From contig CALCHM010000020.1 in the NCBI GenBank assembly GCA_937901345.1, forward strand, positions 1-5,439: 5,439 bases of DNA, written 5' to 3'. Positions within the stretch are counted from its first letter, which is position 1. Each line of letters starts with the position of its first letter. Shown here piece by piece: positions 1 to 5,301 of this stretch. The stretch comes from an uncultured Prevotella sp. GTDB taxonomy: Bacteria > Bacteroidota > Bacteroidia > Bacteroidales > Bacteroidaceae. The position numbers and the translations under genes were made by a program. The notes under the pieces are model-generated. The model did no database searches. It saw nothing but the letters and a program-made list of their open reading frames with translations, and was not told where the DNA came from.

Positions 1-122
1 AAGAGGTCCACCGGCTTCAGTTCGTATCCCCAAATCGTGGTAGCGGGAATAAAACTCAGACCGATGAGCACAAGTATCACCCCGAGAAGGAGCAATGGTA
101 CTCGAAACAAGGATTTGTTCAT
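1..122 (-). CDS. N-terminal fragment of a membrane-anchored or secreted protein, truncated by the window edge
   Basis: Forty codons are visible before the gene leaves the window. The protein begins MNKSLFRVPLLLLGV and continues with a strongly hydrophobic stretch (about residues 5-27), preceded by two basic residues (K3, R7). This fits a signal peptide or an N-in signal anchor. The next residues are TTIWGYELKPVDL, presumably on the periplasmic side. I recall Bacteroidetes proteins with a similar hydrophobic start followed by a 'xxPVDIL'-like segment, but too little is present to name a family. The ATG at 120-122 was chosen because this frame encodes a classical signal or anchor segment. An overlapping ATG at 124-126 in another frame is also open to the edge, but its product is hydrophilic and unremarkable. 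There is no clear Shine-Dalgarno sequence. The gene lies 60 bp after the stop of the NAGPA-like gene and has its own candidate promoter. Confidence 0.6.
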   Translation of the reverse strand, partial: MNKSLFRVPLLLLGVILVLIGLSFIPATTIWGYELKPVDL

Positions 123-140
123 ACATCTAACGCTATAGTT

Positions 141-171
141 CAAATCTACAACTGACTTGCAACTTATTAAA
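141..171 (-). promoter_or_regulatory. Candidate Bacteroidetes-type promoter for the truncated left-edge gene
   Basis: On the minus strand, TAGATTTG (141-148) matches the Bacteroidetes -7 consensus TAnnTTTG exactly. TTTA (168-171) lies 19 bp upstream, at the position expected for the -33 TTTG element, with one mismatch. Transcription would begin around 132-136, giving a leader of only 10-15 nt before the ATG at 122. The element sits in the 60-bp gap after the upstream stop codon, so the left-edge gene may be transcribed independently of the LytTR pair. This is a motif match only. Confidence 0.45.
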
Positions 172-182
172 AATATGGGCAT

Positions 183-1094
183 TTATTGCTTTCGGAACAC
201 CAACCATGGCATCGTTCCTGCCCACTTTTTGTGTGGATAGTCGGCAGGATCGTGAATATCGAAGCGAGTGCCTTGGGCGTCGCGATAGAAGGAATAGTCA
301 CGACCTCCCGTAATGTAGATAGCGTCAATAAATCCATATTCGCGAAGGGCATCGGCAAAACTCCACATCGACTCCTTGTGGCGCGACGTGATGTAATACA
401 AGCGGTCGCCCATTCTGCCAATGGCGCAACGCTCCACCTTGCCATGCAGATAAAATCGCGGAGGGAGTTGACCATCGCTGACAAGCACAAACTGGCGGAA
501 GTAACTGCCTCCCTGCTCCTTCACATAAGCCATCACTGACTCTCTGCGCGAAAAGCCTATCACGTTGTTGCCGTTCGCCATTGCCATGTAGCCCAAGCGC
601 GATGCGTTGTCAGCATAGACCTTGCCGTGGCTCACCAACGAACCCAGGTATTTGCCCTCGGCTGTAAAGTCGGAAGCGCGGCAATACAGGAAGACGGAAG
701 CGTCGGCCGTGTCGGGTTCTTGAAACTCAATGCTTCCCGCCAAACCATGAATGGCATACATATCAAAGGCGACGCCCAAAATACTATCGCTGGTCATCGC
801 CACAAAGGCGGGTTCATCCACCTTGGGAGCAGCCAACTTCTCAATGTTCTCACTGGGGGTTACGGAGATGGGGATAGCAATGCCGTAATAATACGCCCAC
901 ACTTTATAACCCACCACCACGGAAATACATCCGAGCACAAGCAACAAGGCGAGCGCAATCTTCTTAAAGCGTCCGCCACGTTGAGGAGTGGGTGCAGAAG
1001 TTATGACGCTGGCATCAGTTTCGTCATCACGCTCAATAATAATAATGGGCACCTCGGGCGTGGGTTGCACATCGAGTTCATGACGTTCATTCAT
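183..1094 (-). CDS. Membrane-anchored protein with a phosphodiester glycosidase (NAGPA)-like outer domain
   Basis: This 303-residue protein has three parts. Residues 1-44 are an acidic, proline-containing cytoplasmic tail ending in basic GGRFKK. Residues 45-70 form one hydrophobic span (IALALLLVLGCISVVVGYKV). Residues 71-303 would be periplasmic. The last part (about 165-303) resembles the NAGPA/phosphodiester glycosidase fold: a VLVSDGQLPPR segment (203-213), then ERCAIGRMGDRLYYIT (221-236) like the family's 'R-aiG-dg-l-vt' strand, a helix FADALREYGFIDAIYI (246-261), and TGG where the family usually has DGG. It ends in WLVFRK, like Bacteroidales members I recall. The DGG aspartate appears to be threonine (T262), so activity is doubtful and a binding or sensing role is possible. 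The start overlaps the LytTR gene by 8 bp and follows a perfect Shine-Dalgarno sequence, so the two are probably co-translated. The family assignment is from memory of motifs and is tentative; the gene and single-span topology are solid. Confidence 0.85.
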   Translation of the reverse strand: MNERHELDVQPTPEVPIIIIERDDETDASVITSAPTPQRGGRFKKIALALLLVLGCISVVVGYKVWAYYYGIAIPISVTPSENIEKLAAPKVDEPAFVAMTSDSILGVAFDMYAIHGLAGSIEFQEPDTADASVFLYCRASDFTAEGKYLGSLVSHGKVYADNASRLGYMAMANGNNVIGFSRRESVMAYVKEQGGSYFRQFVLVSDGQLPPRFYLHGKVERCAIGRMGDRLYYITSRHKESMWSFADALREYGFIDAIYITGGRDYSFYRDAQGTRFDIHDPADYPHKKWAGTMPWLVFRKQ

Positions 1095-1458
1095 TGGGGG
1101 TACCTCCTTTCTCCTTAACTAAGATTTCCATGAGTTGCTTCAACGCCTCGCGCGACACCTTCATGGGTTTGATATCAGTGTTCAACGTCTGCCCTGTAAA
1201 CATAAGCAACTGCTCCGTAAGGTTTACGACAAAGACGTAACGCTTGTTCACGATGAGACTGCGCCCAACGCGTACAAACGTATTGTTGTGAAGTTTCTTG
1301 AAAGTATCTTCAAAGTAGTGTAGCTGAAAGGTCATCTTTCTGCTACGCCCATTGGTTAGCATCATGTCGGAATAATTGCCGTCAGCGCTAACATAAACAA
1401 TTTCGGAAGTTCTAACGCGCACCATTTCTGTGCTCGTGTGTATTTTTAACCACTCCAT
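1087..1458 (-). CDS. Stand-alone LytTR-type DNA-binding transcriptional regulator
   Basis: This 123-residue protein is essentially one LytTR domain, with no receiver or membrane domain. Visible landmarks are EIVYVSADGNYSDMML (19-34), matching the family's 'I-yIea-gNY--i' strand, and FVRVGRSLIVNKRYV (61-75), the characteristic 'FvRihrSyiVN-ryi' segment before the DNA-contacting beta region. The domain closes with a helix, VSREALKQLMEIL (101-113). LytTR proteins bind paired ~9-bp direct repeats and usually act as the output domain of LytR/AlgR/AgrA response regulators. Free-standing versions are often encoded beside a membrane protein that controls them. That is the layout here: the TGA stop overlaps the start of a single-span membrane protein by 8 bp. 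The ATG at 1456-1458 is the natural start of the domain. It has no Shine-Dalgarno sequence and lies two bases after a run of eight C. The heptamer array fills the upstream region, so any promoter must lie in or beyond it; no TAnnTTTG element was found there. Confidence 0.9.
   Translation of the reverse strand: MEWLKIHTSTEMVRVRTSEIVYVSADGNYSDMMLTNGRSRKMTFQLHYFEDTFKKLHNNTFVRVGRSLIVNKRYVFVVNLTEQLLMFTGQTLNTDIKPMKVSREALKQLMEILVKEKGGTPNE
1102..1112 (-). promoter_or_regulatory. Perfect extended Shine-Dalgarno sequence for the NAGPA-like gene
   Basis: The minus strand reads AGAAAGGAGGT, an 11-nt perfect complement of the 16S rRNA 3' tail ACCUCCUUUCU. The GGAGG core ends eight bases before the ATG at 1092-1094, which is optimal spacing. 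It is embedded in LytTR codons for Lys-Glu-Lys-Gly-Gly (115-119). No other start in the window has a comparable site, and strong sites are uncommon in Bacteroidetes. It strongly supports 1094 as the true start of the downstream gene. Confidence 0.8.
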
Positions 1459-1459
1459 A

Positions 1460-1467
1460 GGGGGGGG
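1460..1467. repeat. Homopolymer tract of eight G (eight C on the coding strand) next to the LytTR start
   Basis: Eight consecutive G lie two bases from the LytTR start codon. On the minus strand this reads C8-TATGG. Tracts of this length are prone to slipped-strand changes, and its position in the translation initiation region could alter expression. No functional evidence is visible. Confidence 0.75.
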
Positions 1468-1472
1468 AGAAC

Positions 1473-1584
1473 GTTGAGAGTTGAACGTTGAACGATGAGA
1501 GTTGAACGTTGAAAGTTGAAAGATGAAAGTTGAGAGTTGAACGTTTAACGATGAGAGTTGAGAGAGGAACGTTGAAAGAGGAAG
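1473..1584 (+). repeat. Array of sixteen 7-bp repeats (consensus GTTGAAC/A)
   Basis: Sixteen heptamers follow one another without any register slip. Units vary among GTTGAAC, GTTGAAA, GTTGAGA, GATGAGA, GATGAAA, GTTTAAC and GAGGAAC. Because 7 is not a multiple of 3, translation of the minus strand gives a 7-residue pattern (FNVQLST-like) every 21 bp, which can produce a spurious ORF across this gap. Similar heptamer arrays occur, from memory, in many Bacteroidetes intergenic regions. The array lies between the murF-alr stop and the LytTR start, and it is the only feature that fills the gap. Its function is unknown; candidates are transcript processing or termination, protein binding, or a selfish repeat. 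Confidence 0.9.
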
Positions 1585-1613
1585 GCGTAATCGTCAATCG
1601 TTCAACGTTCCTC
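1564..1613. other. Hairpin formed by forward and inverted heptamers
   Basis: GAGGAACGTTGAA (1564-1576) is a perfect 13-bp complement of TTCAACGTTCCTC (1601-1613), with a 24-nt loop. An outer 8-bp arm, GTTTAACG (1543-1550) with CGTTAAAC (1627-1634), could extend it. In a leftward transcript this structure would lie just downstream of murF-alr, so it could stabilise the 3' end or contribute to termination. No U-run of the intrinsic-terminator type follows on the minus strand, so a true terminator is not claimed. Confidence 0.6.
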
Positions 1614-1634
1614 GTTAATCGTTCAACGTTAAAC
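1586..1634 (-). repeat. Seven inverted copies of the same heptamer
   Basis: After a one-base junction, the heptamers continue in the opposite orientation: CGTAATC, GTCAATC, GTTCAAC, GTTCCTC, GTTAATC, GTTCAAC, GTTAAAC. The order of variant units mirrors part of the forward array: GTTTAAC at 1543 and GAGGAAC at 1564 have exact complements at 1628 and 1607. This suggests an inverted duplication of a block of the array followed by drift, rather than chance similarity. The array ends seven bases before the murF-alr stop codon. Confidence 0.85.
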
Positions 1635-1641
1635 GTTTTAA

Positions 1642-4113
1642 TCACACCAAATAGACGCGCTTCACACGTTCGCTGACGGAGGTGAGCACTTCGTAAGGAA
1701 TCGTTTCGAGCCATGCGGCGAGTTGCGCAACGGGGAGGTTGTCACCAAAGATTTCTACGATGTCGCCCTCACGACAGGGTATGTCGGTCACGTCAATCAT
1801 GCAGACATCCATGCAGATGTTGCCCACATAAGGGGCTGGCATTCCGTTAACCAAACAATGCCCCCGACCGTTGCCCAAACGACGATTGAGACCATCGGCA
1901 TACCCTATGGGAAGGGCAGCAATGCGCGAGGGGCGATGGAGCACACCGCGTCGGCTATAACCCACGGTAGTTGTGTCGGCAACATCGCGAATTTGGAGTA
2001 TCGTAGTCTTGAGCGCTGCTACGTTGTGAATGGTATGGTTATCGATGGGCGAAACCCCATAAAGTCCGAGTCCGAGTCTCACCATGTCAAGATGATACTG
2101 GGGGAAGCGCTCAATGCCCGCGCTGTTGCAGATGTGGCGCAACACCTTGTGAGGGAAGTTAGCCTGAAGTTGTTTGCTCGCCGCGTCAAAAGTGGCAAAC
2201 TGCTGATGCGTATAAGCGTCGAAATCTGCACTGTCGCTACCCGCAAAGTGGGAGAAGACGGAACGTGGGAGCAGGGCCGTTTGATGCTTCAAGCGCGCCA
2301 CCAATTGCTCCATGTCGGCATGAGGATTAAAACCTAAGCGCGTCATGCCTGTGTCTAACTTAATGTGTACGGGGAAATCGGTGATGCCTTCACGCTCTGC
2401 GGCACGAATCAGTGCGTCGAGCAGGTTGAAGTTATACACCTCGGGCTCCAAGCGGTGCGCAAAGAGTGTGGCAAACGAATTCATCTCGGGATTCATCACG
2501 ATAATGTTTCCCGTAATTCCTGCGGCGCGCAATTCGGCACCTTCATCCGCCACGGCTACTGCCAGATAATCCACACCGCGCTCTTGAAGGGTCTTGGCTA
2601 TTTCCACGGCGCCCGAACCGTATGCCGAGGCTTTAATCATACACACCATCTTGGTTTGCCCAGAAAGCATGCTACGGAAGTGTGTAAGGTTTTGCGTCAC
2701 GGCTTCAAGGTTGACCTCGAGTGTCGTTTCATGCACCTTCTGCGCAAGTGCCTCAGCAATGCGTTCGAAACCCGCACGGCGTGAACCCTTGAGCAGCACG
2801 ACATCGCGCTGCAACGCTTCGAGAACGCCAGAGTTCATTAATGCTTCGACCGTAGCAAAGAAGCGACTCGGAACGGTGAAACAATCCTTCGAGGCGGTGA
2901 GGTCTGCGCCCACACCCAGAAGCAGGTCCACACCACGACTGGCCACTAGCTGCGCCACGCGCTTGTAAAGTTCGGAGGGTGCGACTCCCGTTTGCTCCAT
3001 ATCGCTCAAGACAAGCACCCTTCTTTGTGCCGCTGTCTGTGCAAAACGGCGCGCGGTGAAGTCGAGGGCTATGTCGAGCGAATTGATGTCGGAGTTGTAG
3101 CAGTCGTTGATAATCATACATCCGCGCAGTCCTTGCTTCACCTCGAGGCGCATCGCTACGGGTTCGAGATTTGCCATGCCTTCCGCAATAACCGCAGCCG
3201 ACACCCCCAGATACAAACATGCAGCAAGGCAATGCAGCGCATTTTGCAGGGAAGCAGCATCGATGAAGGGCAGCGTAAACGTGTGGGTTGTTTCTTGATA
3301 CGTGTAAGTGATTTGTGTGGCATTCGCGTCGGTTTGTTCCGCAGCAACTTTCACCTCGGCATCAGCCATTCCTTCCTTTGTCCAAGCAAAGCGGCGACCA
3401 GCGTAACGCATCGCCTCAACACCGTTGCTCACCAGGGCATCATCGGCACAATAAATCAAGACTTCGGAGTCTTGGAAAAGCGCTAACTTTTCGAGACACT
3501 TCGCTTCCTTTGAGGCGAAGTTTTCCTGGTGTGCCTCACCAACGTTGGTCATGATTCCAATGGTGGGTTGCACGATGGCACGCAACGCCTGCATCTCGCC
3601 GACTTGTGAAATTCCAGCTTCGAAGATACCGATTTCGGTCTGCTGATTCAAGAGCCAAACGGAGAGTGGCACGCCAATCTGAGAATTATAGGAACGTGGC
3701 GAACGTGTCACGTGATAATGCGGAGCGAGGATTTGGTAGAGCCATTCCTTGACCACCGTTTTGCCATTCGACCCCGTGATGCCAACGACGGGAAGTTGCA
3801 TTTCCTCACGATGGCGCTCAGCAAGGCGCTGTAAGGATTTCAGGGGACATTCGGAAACAAGGAATACGGCTTCAGGATATTCTTGTGCTGCCAAGGCAGG
3901 AACTTGCTCCACCACAAAACTGCGCACGCCTCGTTTGTAGAGGTCGGCAACATACCGATGACCATCGCCAAGGCGCGTGCGGAGCGCAAAGAACAAGGTG
4001 GATTCAGGAAAAGCCAACGAACGACTGTCCGTTAGCAACCAATCAACAACGCGCTCCGTGGCGTTGCCATATATGCGAGCACCGATGAGGGTGGCTATCT
4101 TTTCAAGAGTCAT
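1642..4113 (-). CDS. murF-alr: Bifunctional UDP-N-acetylmuramoyl-tripeptide:D-Ala-D-Ala ligase / alanine racemase
   Basis: This 823-residue cytoplasmic fusion is typical of Bacteroidetes. The MurF half (about 1-455) adds D-Ala-D-Ala to UDP-MurNAc-tripeptide with ATP. It shows the UDP-binding segment LTDSRSLAFPESTLFFAL (27-44), the ATP loop GITGSNGKT (111-119), RSYNSQIGVPLSVW (140-153), FEAGISQVGEM (164-174), MTNVGEAHQENF (188-199) and INDCYNSDINSLD (335-347). The alanine racemase half (about 463-823) uses pyridoxal phosphate to interconvert L- and D-alanine. It shows the PLP lysine K494 in MIKASAYGSG, IKLDTGMTRLGF (584-595), MVRLGLGLYG (677-686; R679 should contact the cofactor), the catalytic tyrosine Y719 in TVGYSRRG, PIGYADG (735-741) and GNICMD (764-769). 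Both active sites look intact, so one protein makes D-alanine and uses its dimer, with Ddl acting between. The ATG overlaps the GSCFA stop as TAATG, so translation is probably coupled. The heptamer array begins directly downstream. Confidence 0.97.
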   Translation of the reverse strand: MTLEKIATLIGARIYGNATERVVDWLLTDSRSLAFPESTLFFALRTRLGDGHRYVADLYKRGVRSFVVEQVPALAAQEYPEAVFLVSECPLKSLQRLAERHREEMQLPVVGITGSNGKTVVKEWLYQILAPHYHVTRSPRSYNSQIGVPLSVWLLNQQTEIGIFEAGISQVGEMQALRAIVQPTIGIMTNVGEAHQENFASKEAKCLEKLALFQDSEVLIYCADDALVSNGVEAMRYAGRRFAWTKEGMADAEVKVAAEQTDANATQITYTYQETTHTFTLPFIDAASLQNALHCLAACLYLGVSAAVIAEGMANLEPVAMRLEVKQGLRGCMIINDCYNSDINSLDIALDFTARRFAQTAAQRRVLVLSDMEQTGVAPSELYKRVAQLVASRGVDLLLGVGADLTASKDCFTVPSRFFATVEALMNSGVLEALQRDVVLLKGSRRAGFERIAEALAQKVHETTLEVNLEAVTQNLTHFRSMLSGQTKMVCMIKASAYGSGAVEIAKTLQERGVDYLAVAVADEGAELRAAGITGNIIVMNPEMNSFATLFAHRLEPEVYNFNLLDALIRAAEREGITDFPVHIKLDTGMTRLGFNPHADMEQLVARLKHQTALLPRSVFSHFAGSDSADFDAYTHQQFATFDAASKQLQANFPHKVLRHICNSAGIERFPQYHLDMVRLGLGLYGVSPIDNHTIHNVAALKTTILQIRDVADTTTVGYSRRGVLHRPSRIAALPIGYADGLNRRLGNGRGHCLVNGMPAPYVGNICMDVCMIDVTDIPCREGDIVEIFGDNLPVAQLAAWLETIPYEVLTSVSERVKRVYLV

Positions 4114-5063
4114 TATTTATTTGGTGTAGAAGAGTTGATCATTGCTTCAAGCTTTGCACGTCGCTCCATTGCTTTTGCCAAGAATGCTTTGTGAGCGTCC
4201 GAATCGGGATGGAGCGGACGGTGGTTTAAATCGCGCTCTGTGCGTTCCCATGCTTCAGCAAATTGTAAGGTTTCGGGGGTGAATGCCCACGAAGTGAAGC
4301 GTTGCCAAATGTAGTCCACCGCCACGTCTGAGGGGTGCAACATGTCGGCAGCATAAAAGCGGTAGTCGCGGAGTTCATCCAAAAGGATTTCGTAGGCGGG
4401 GAAGTAATGCAGGTTGTCGCCACATATCAAGAGTTCTTCAACAGCGAGGAGCAAGGTTGCCTTGGCGCGCTGATTCTCTACCATGCCATACTTGGCATAT
4501 CGGTAGGGACTCACGGTAAAGATGATGGCAACGTTGGGGTTGACGGTTCGGATGCGCTTCAAGAGTGCTTGCCAGCGCGCCACGATTGCACCCACTGAAA
4601 GCGAACGCTCCACGAACTGCGATGCGGGTTCCTTATGGCAATTTGCAACAACGCGACCTGCATGTTCATACACCCGATTCGTGCCAAAGGTGATGCAGAT
4701 AACGTCGGCTTGCCGCAACACCGCACACGCCTCACGGAAGCGTTCCCCCACCCTTTTGCGACACGTAGTTTCGTCGGGAGCAGAAAATGCTGACGCATGT
4801 AACCAACTGTGCCACAAATTATCGCGCCCCTCAAAAAAACAATCCGCAGGCAGTTGCTCATCCAGCATCGCCTCTAAGACAAGCGCAATGCTCTCAGGAT
4901 TATAAAGCACCCCGAACGGATTCACCTCCGCCCGCAACCCCGAACGATGGAGTTGCCCACCAATATGCGTGGCAAAACAAGAACCCAGCAGCATGAAGCG
5001 CGTGGAGGGAACAATGCGAGGTGCACGCAGAGGAAGTGAGACGGGAGTTGTTAACGATATCAT
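4113..5063 (-). CDS. GSCFA-domain protein (putative SGNH-like hydrolase)
   Basis: This 316-residue protein carries the full set of GSCFA-family (PF08885) landmarks. The name-giving GSCFA is at 27-31, followed by VNPFGVLYNPESI (47-59). Next come ITFGTNRVY and VVANCHKEPASQF in the middle, SPYRYAKYGMVENQRAKATLL, and finally YFPAYEILLDELRDYRFYA followed by DMLHPSDVAVDYIWQRF. The family is related to SGNH/GDSL hydrolases: S28 would be the nucleophile and the Asp and His of DMLHPS the other members of the catalytic set. The substrate is not known. No signal peptide is evident, since the N-terminus is not hydrophobic, so it is probably cytoplasmic. The ATG at 5061-5063 is the only sensible start, being 26 residues before the conserved motif. 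It lacks a Shine-Dalgarno sequence, which is normal for Bacteroidetes. It is the first gene of an apparent operon with murF-alr (one-base overlap), which hints at a role in cell-wall or envelope metabolism, but that is inference from context. Confidence 0.92.
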   Translation of the reverse strand: MISLTTPVSLPLRAPRIVPSTRFMLLGSCFATHIGGQLHRSGLRAEVNPFGVLYNPESIALVLEAMLDEQLPADCFFEGRDNLWHSWLHASAFSAPDETTCRKRVGERFREACAVLRQADVICITFGTNRVYEHAGRVVANCHKEPASQFVERSLSVGAIVARWQALLKRIRTVNPNVAIIFTVSPYRYAKYGMVENQRAKATLLLAVEELLICGDNLHYFPAYEILLDELRDYRFYAADMLHPSDVAVDYIWQRFTSWAFTPETLQFAEAWERTERDLNHRPLHPDSDAHKAFLAKAMERRAKLEAMINSSTPNK

Positions 5064-5100
5064 ACGGAGAACGATTTTGGAGAACGCATCTAACGAAGTG

Positions 5101-5108
5101 CAAATTTA
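5101..5108 (-). promoter_or_regulatory. Candidate -7 element of the GSCFA/murF-alr operon promoter
   Basis: The minus strand reads TAAATTTG, an exact match to the Bacteroidetes -7 consensus TAnnTTTG, in an AT-rich stretch 37 bases before the GSCFA start codon. Transcription would begin around 5093-5096, giving a leader of about 30 nt that includes two copies of CGTTCTCC. No convincing -33 TTTG lies 19-21 bp upstream, so this is only a moderate candidate. Confidence 0.4.
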
Positions 5109-5149
5109 TAAAATTCAGAAAAACAGGATTCATAATTAGGCAATAATAT

Positions 5150-5181
5150 AGCAGTTGCCTCCATCGTATTTAGCAACTGTT
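5150..5181. other. Stem-loop upstream of the GSCFA promoter
   Basis: CAGTTGC (5152-5158) and GCAACTG (5173-5179) form a perfect 7-bp stem around a 14-nt loop. It extends to 9 bp with one G-U and one A-U pair. No run of T follows on either strand, so it does not look like a standard intrinsic terminator. It could end a transcript arriving from the right or serve as an operator. Confidence 0.4.
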
Positions 5182-5185
5182 TGCG

Positions 5186-5232
5186 TCTCCGCTTGGTAAC
5201 CGAGCGTTACGCTGAAGGCGCGCTCACGGAGA
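5186..5232. other. Compound inverted repeat
   Basis: TCTCCG (5186-5191) is complementary to CGGAGA (5227-5232). Nested inside, GAGCG (5202-5206) is complementary to CGCTC (5221-5225). Smaller palindromes also lie within (GGTAACC at 5195-5201; AGCGTTACGCT at 5204-5214, a 4-bp stem with a short loop). The nested layout suggests a structured element, but the arms are short and it could be chance. Confidence 0.35.
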
Positions 5233-5301
5233 TCATAACGCCCTTACATCCGCCTGAAAATTGTGTTTCCCGCCGTCCCAACCGTCTTTGTTATAGCCGC
5301 G

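Noticed and set aside
124..126. Alternative ATG for the left-edge gene in another frame
   Set aside because: The frame is open to the edge but gives a hydrophilic peptide without family features, while the ATG at 120-122 gives a clear signal or anchor segment.
627..1118. 163-residue plus-strand frame opposite the membrane-anchored protein
   Set aside because: It is antisense to a gene with convincing topology and a perfect ribosome binding site, and shows no recognisable domain.
1543..1634. Intrinsic terminator for murF-alr
   Set aside because: The stem is long but AT/GC mixed with a 24-nt loop, and no U-run follows in the leftward transcript, so it is recorded only as a hairpin.
1412..1714. 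100-residue minus-strand frame with FNVQLST-like periodicity
   Set aside because: It is the translation of the heptamer array, overlaps both the murF-alr 3' end and the LytTR 5' end, and has no independent coding signal.
2753..3232. Long alternative frames (159 residues on the minus strand, and 2992-3486 and 1723-2337 on the plus strand) inside murF-alr
   Set aside because: They lie wholly within a gene with clear domain motifs in the correct frame, show no recognisable domains, and are rich in Arg, Cys and His as expected of shadow frames.
5183..5235. Possible tRNA or structured RNA because of the closing TCTCCG/CGGAGA stem
   Set aside because: At about 50 bases it is too short, with no anticodon arm, no TTC-type T-loop and no CCA-compatible acceptor stem.
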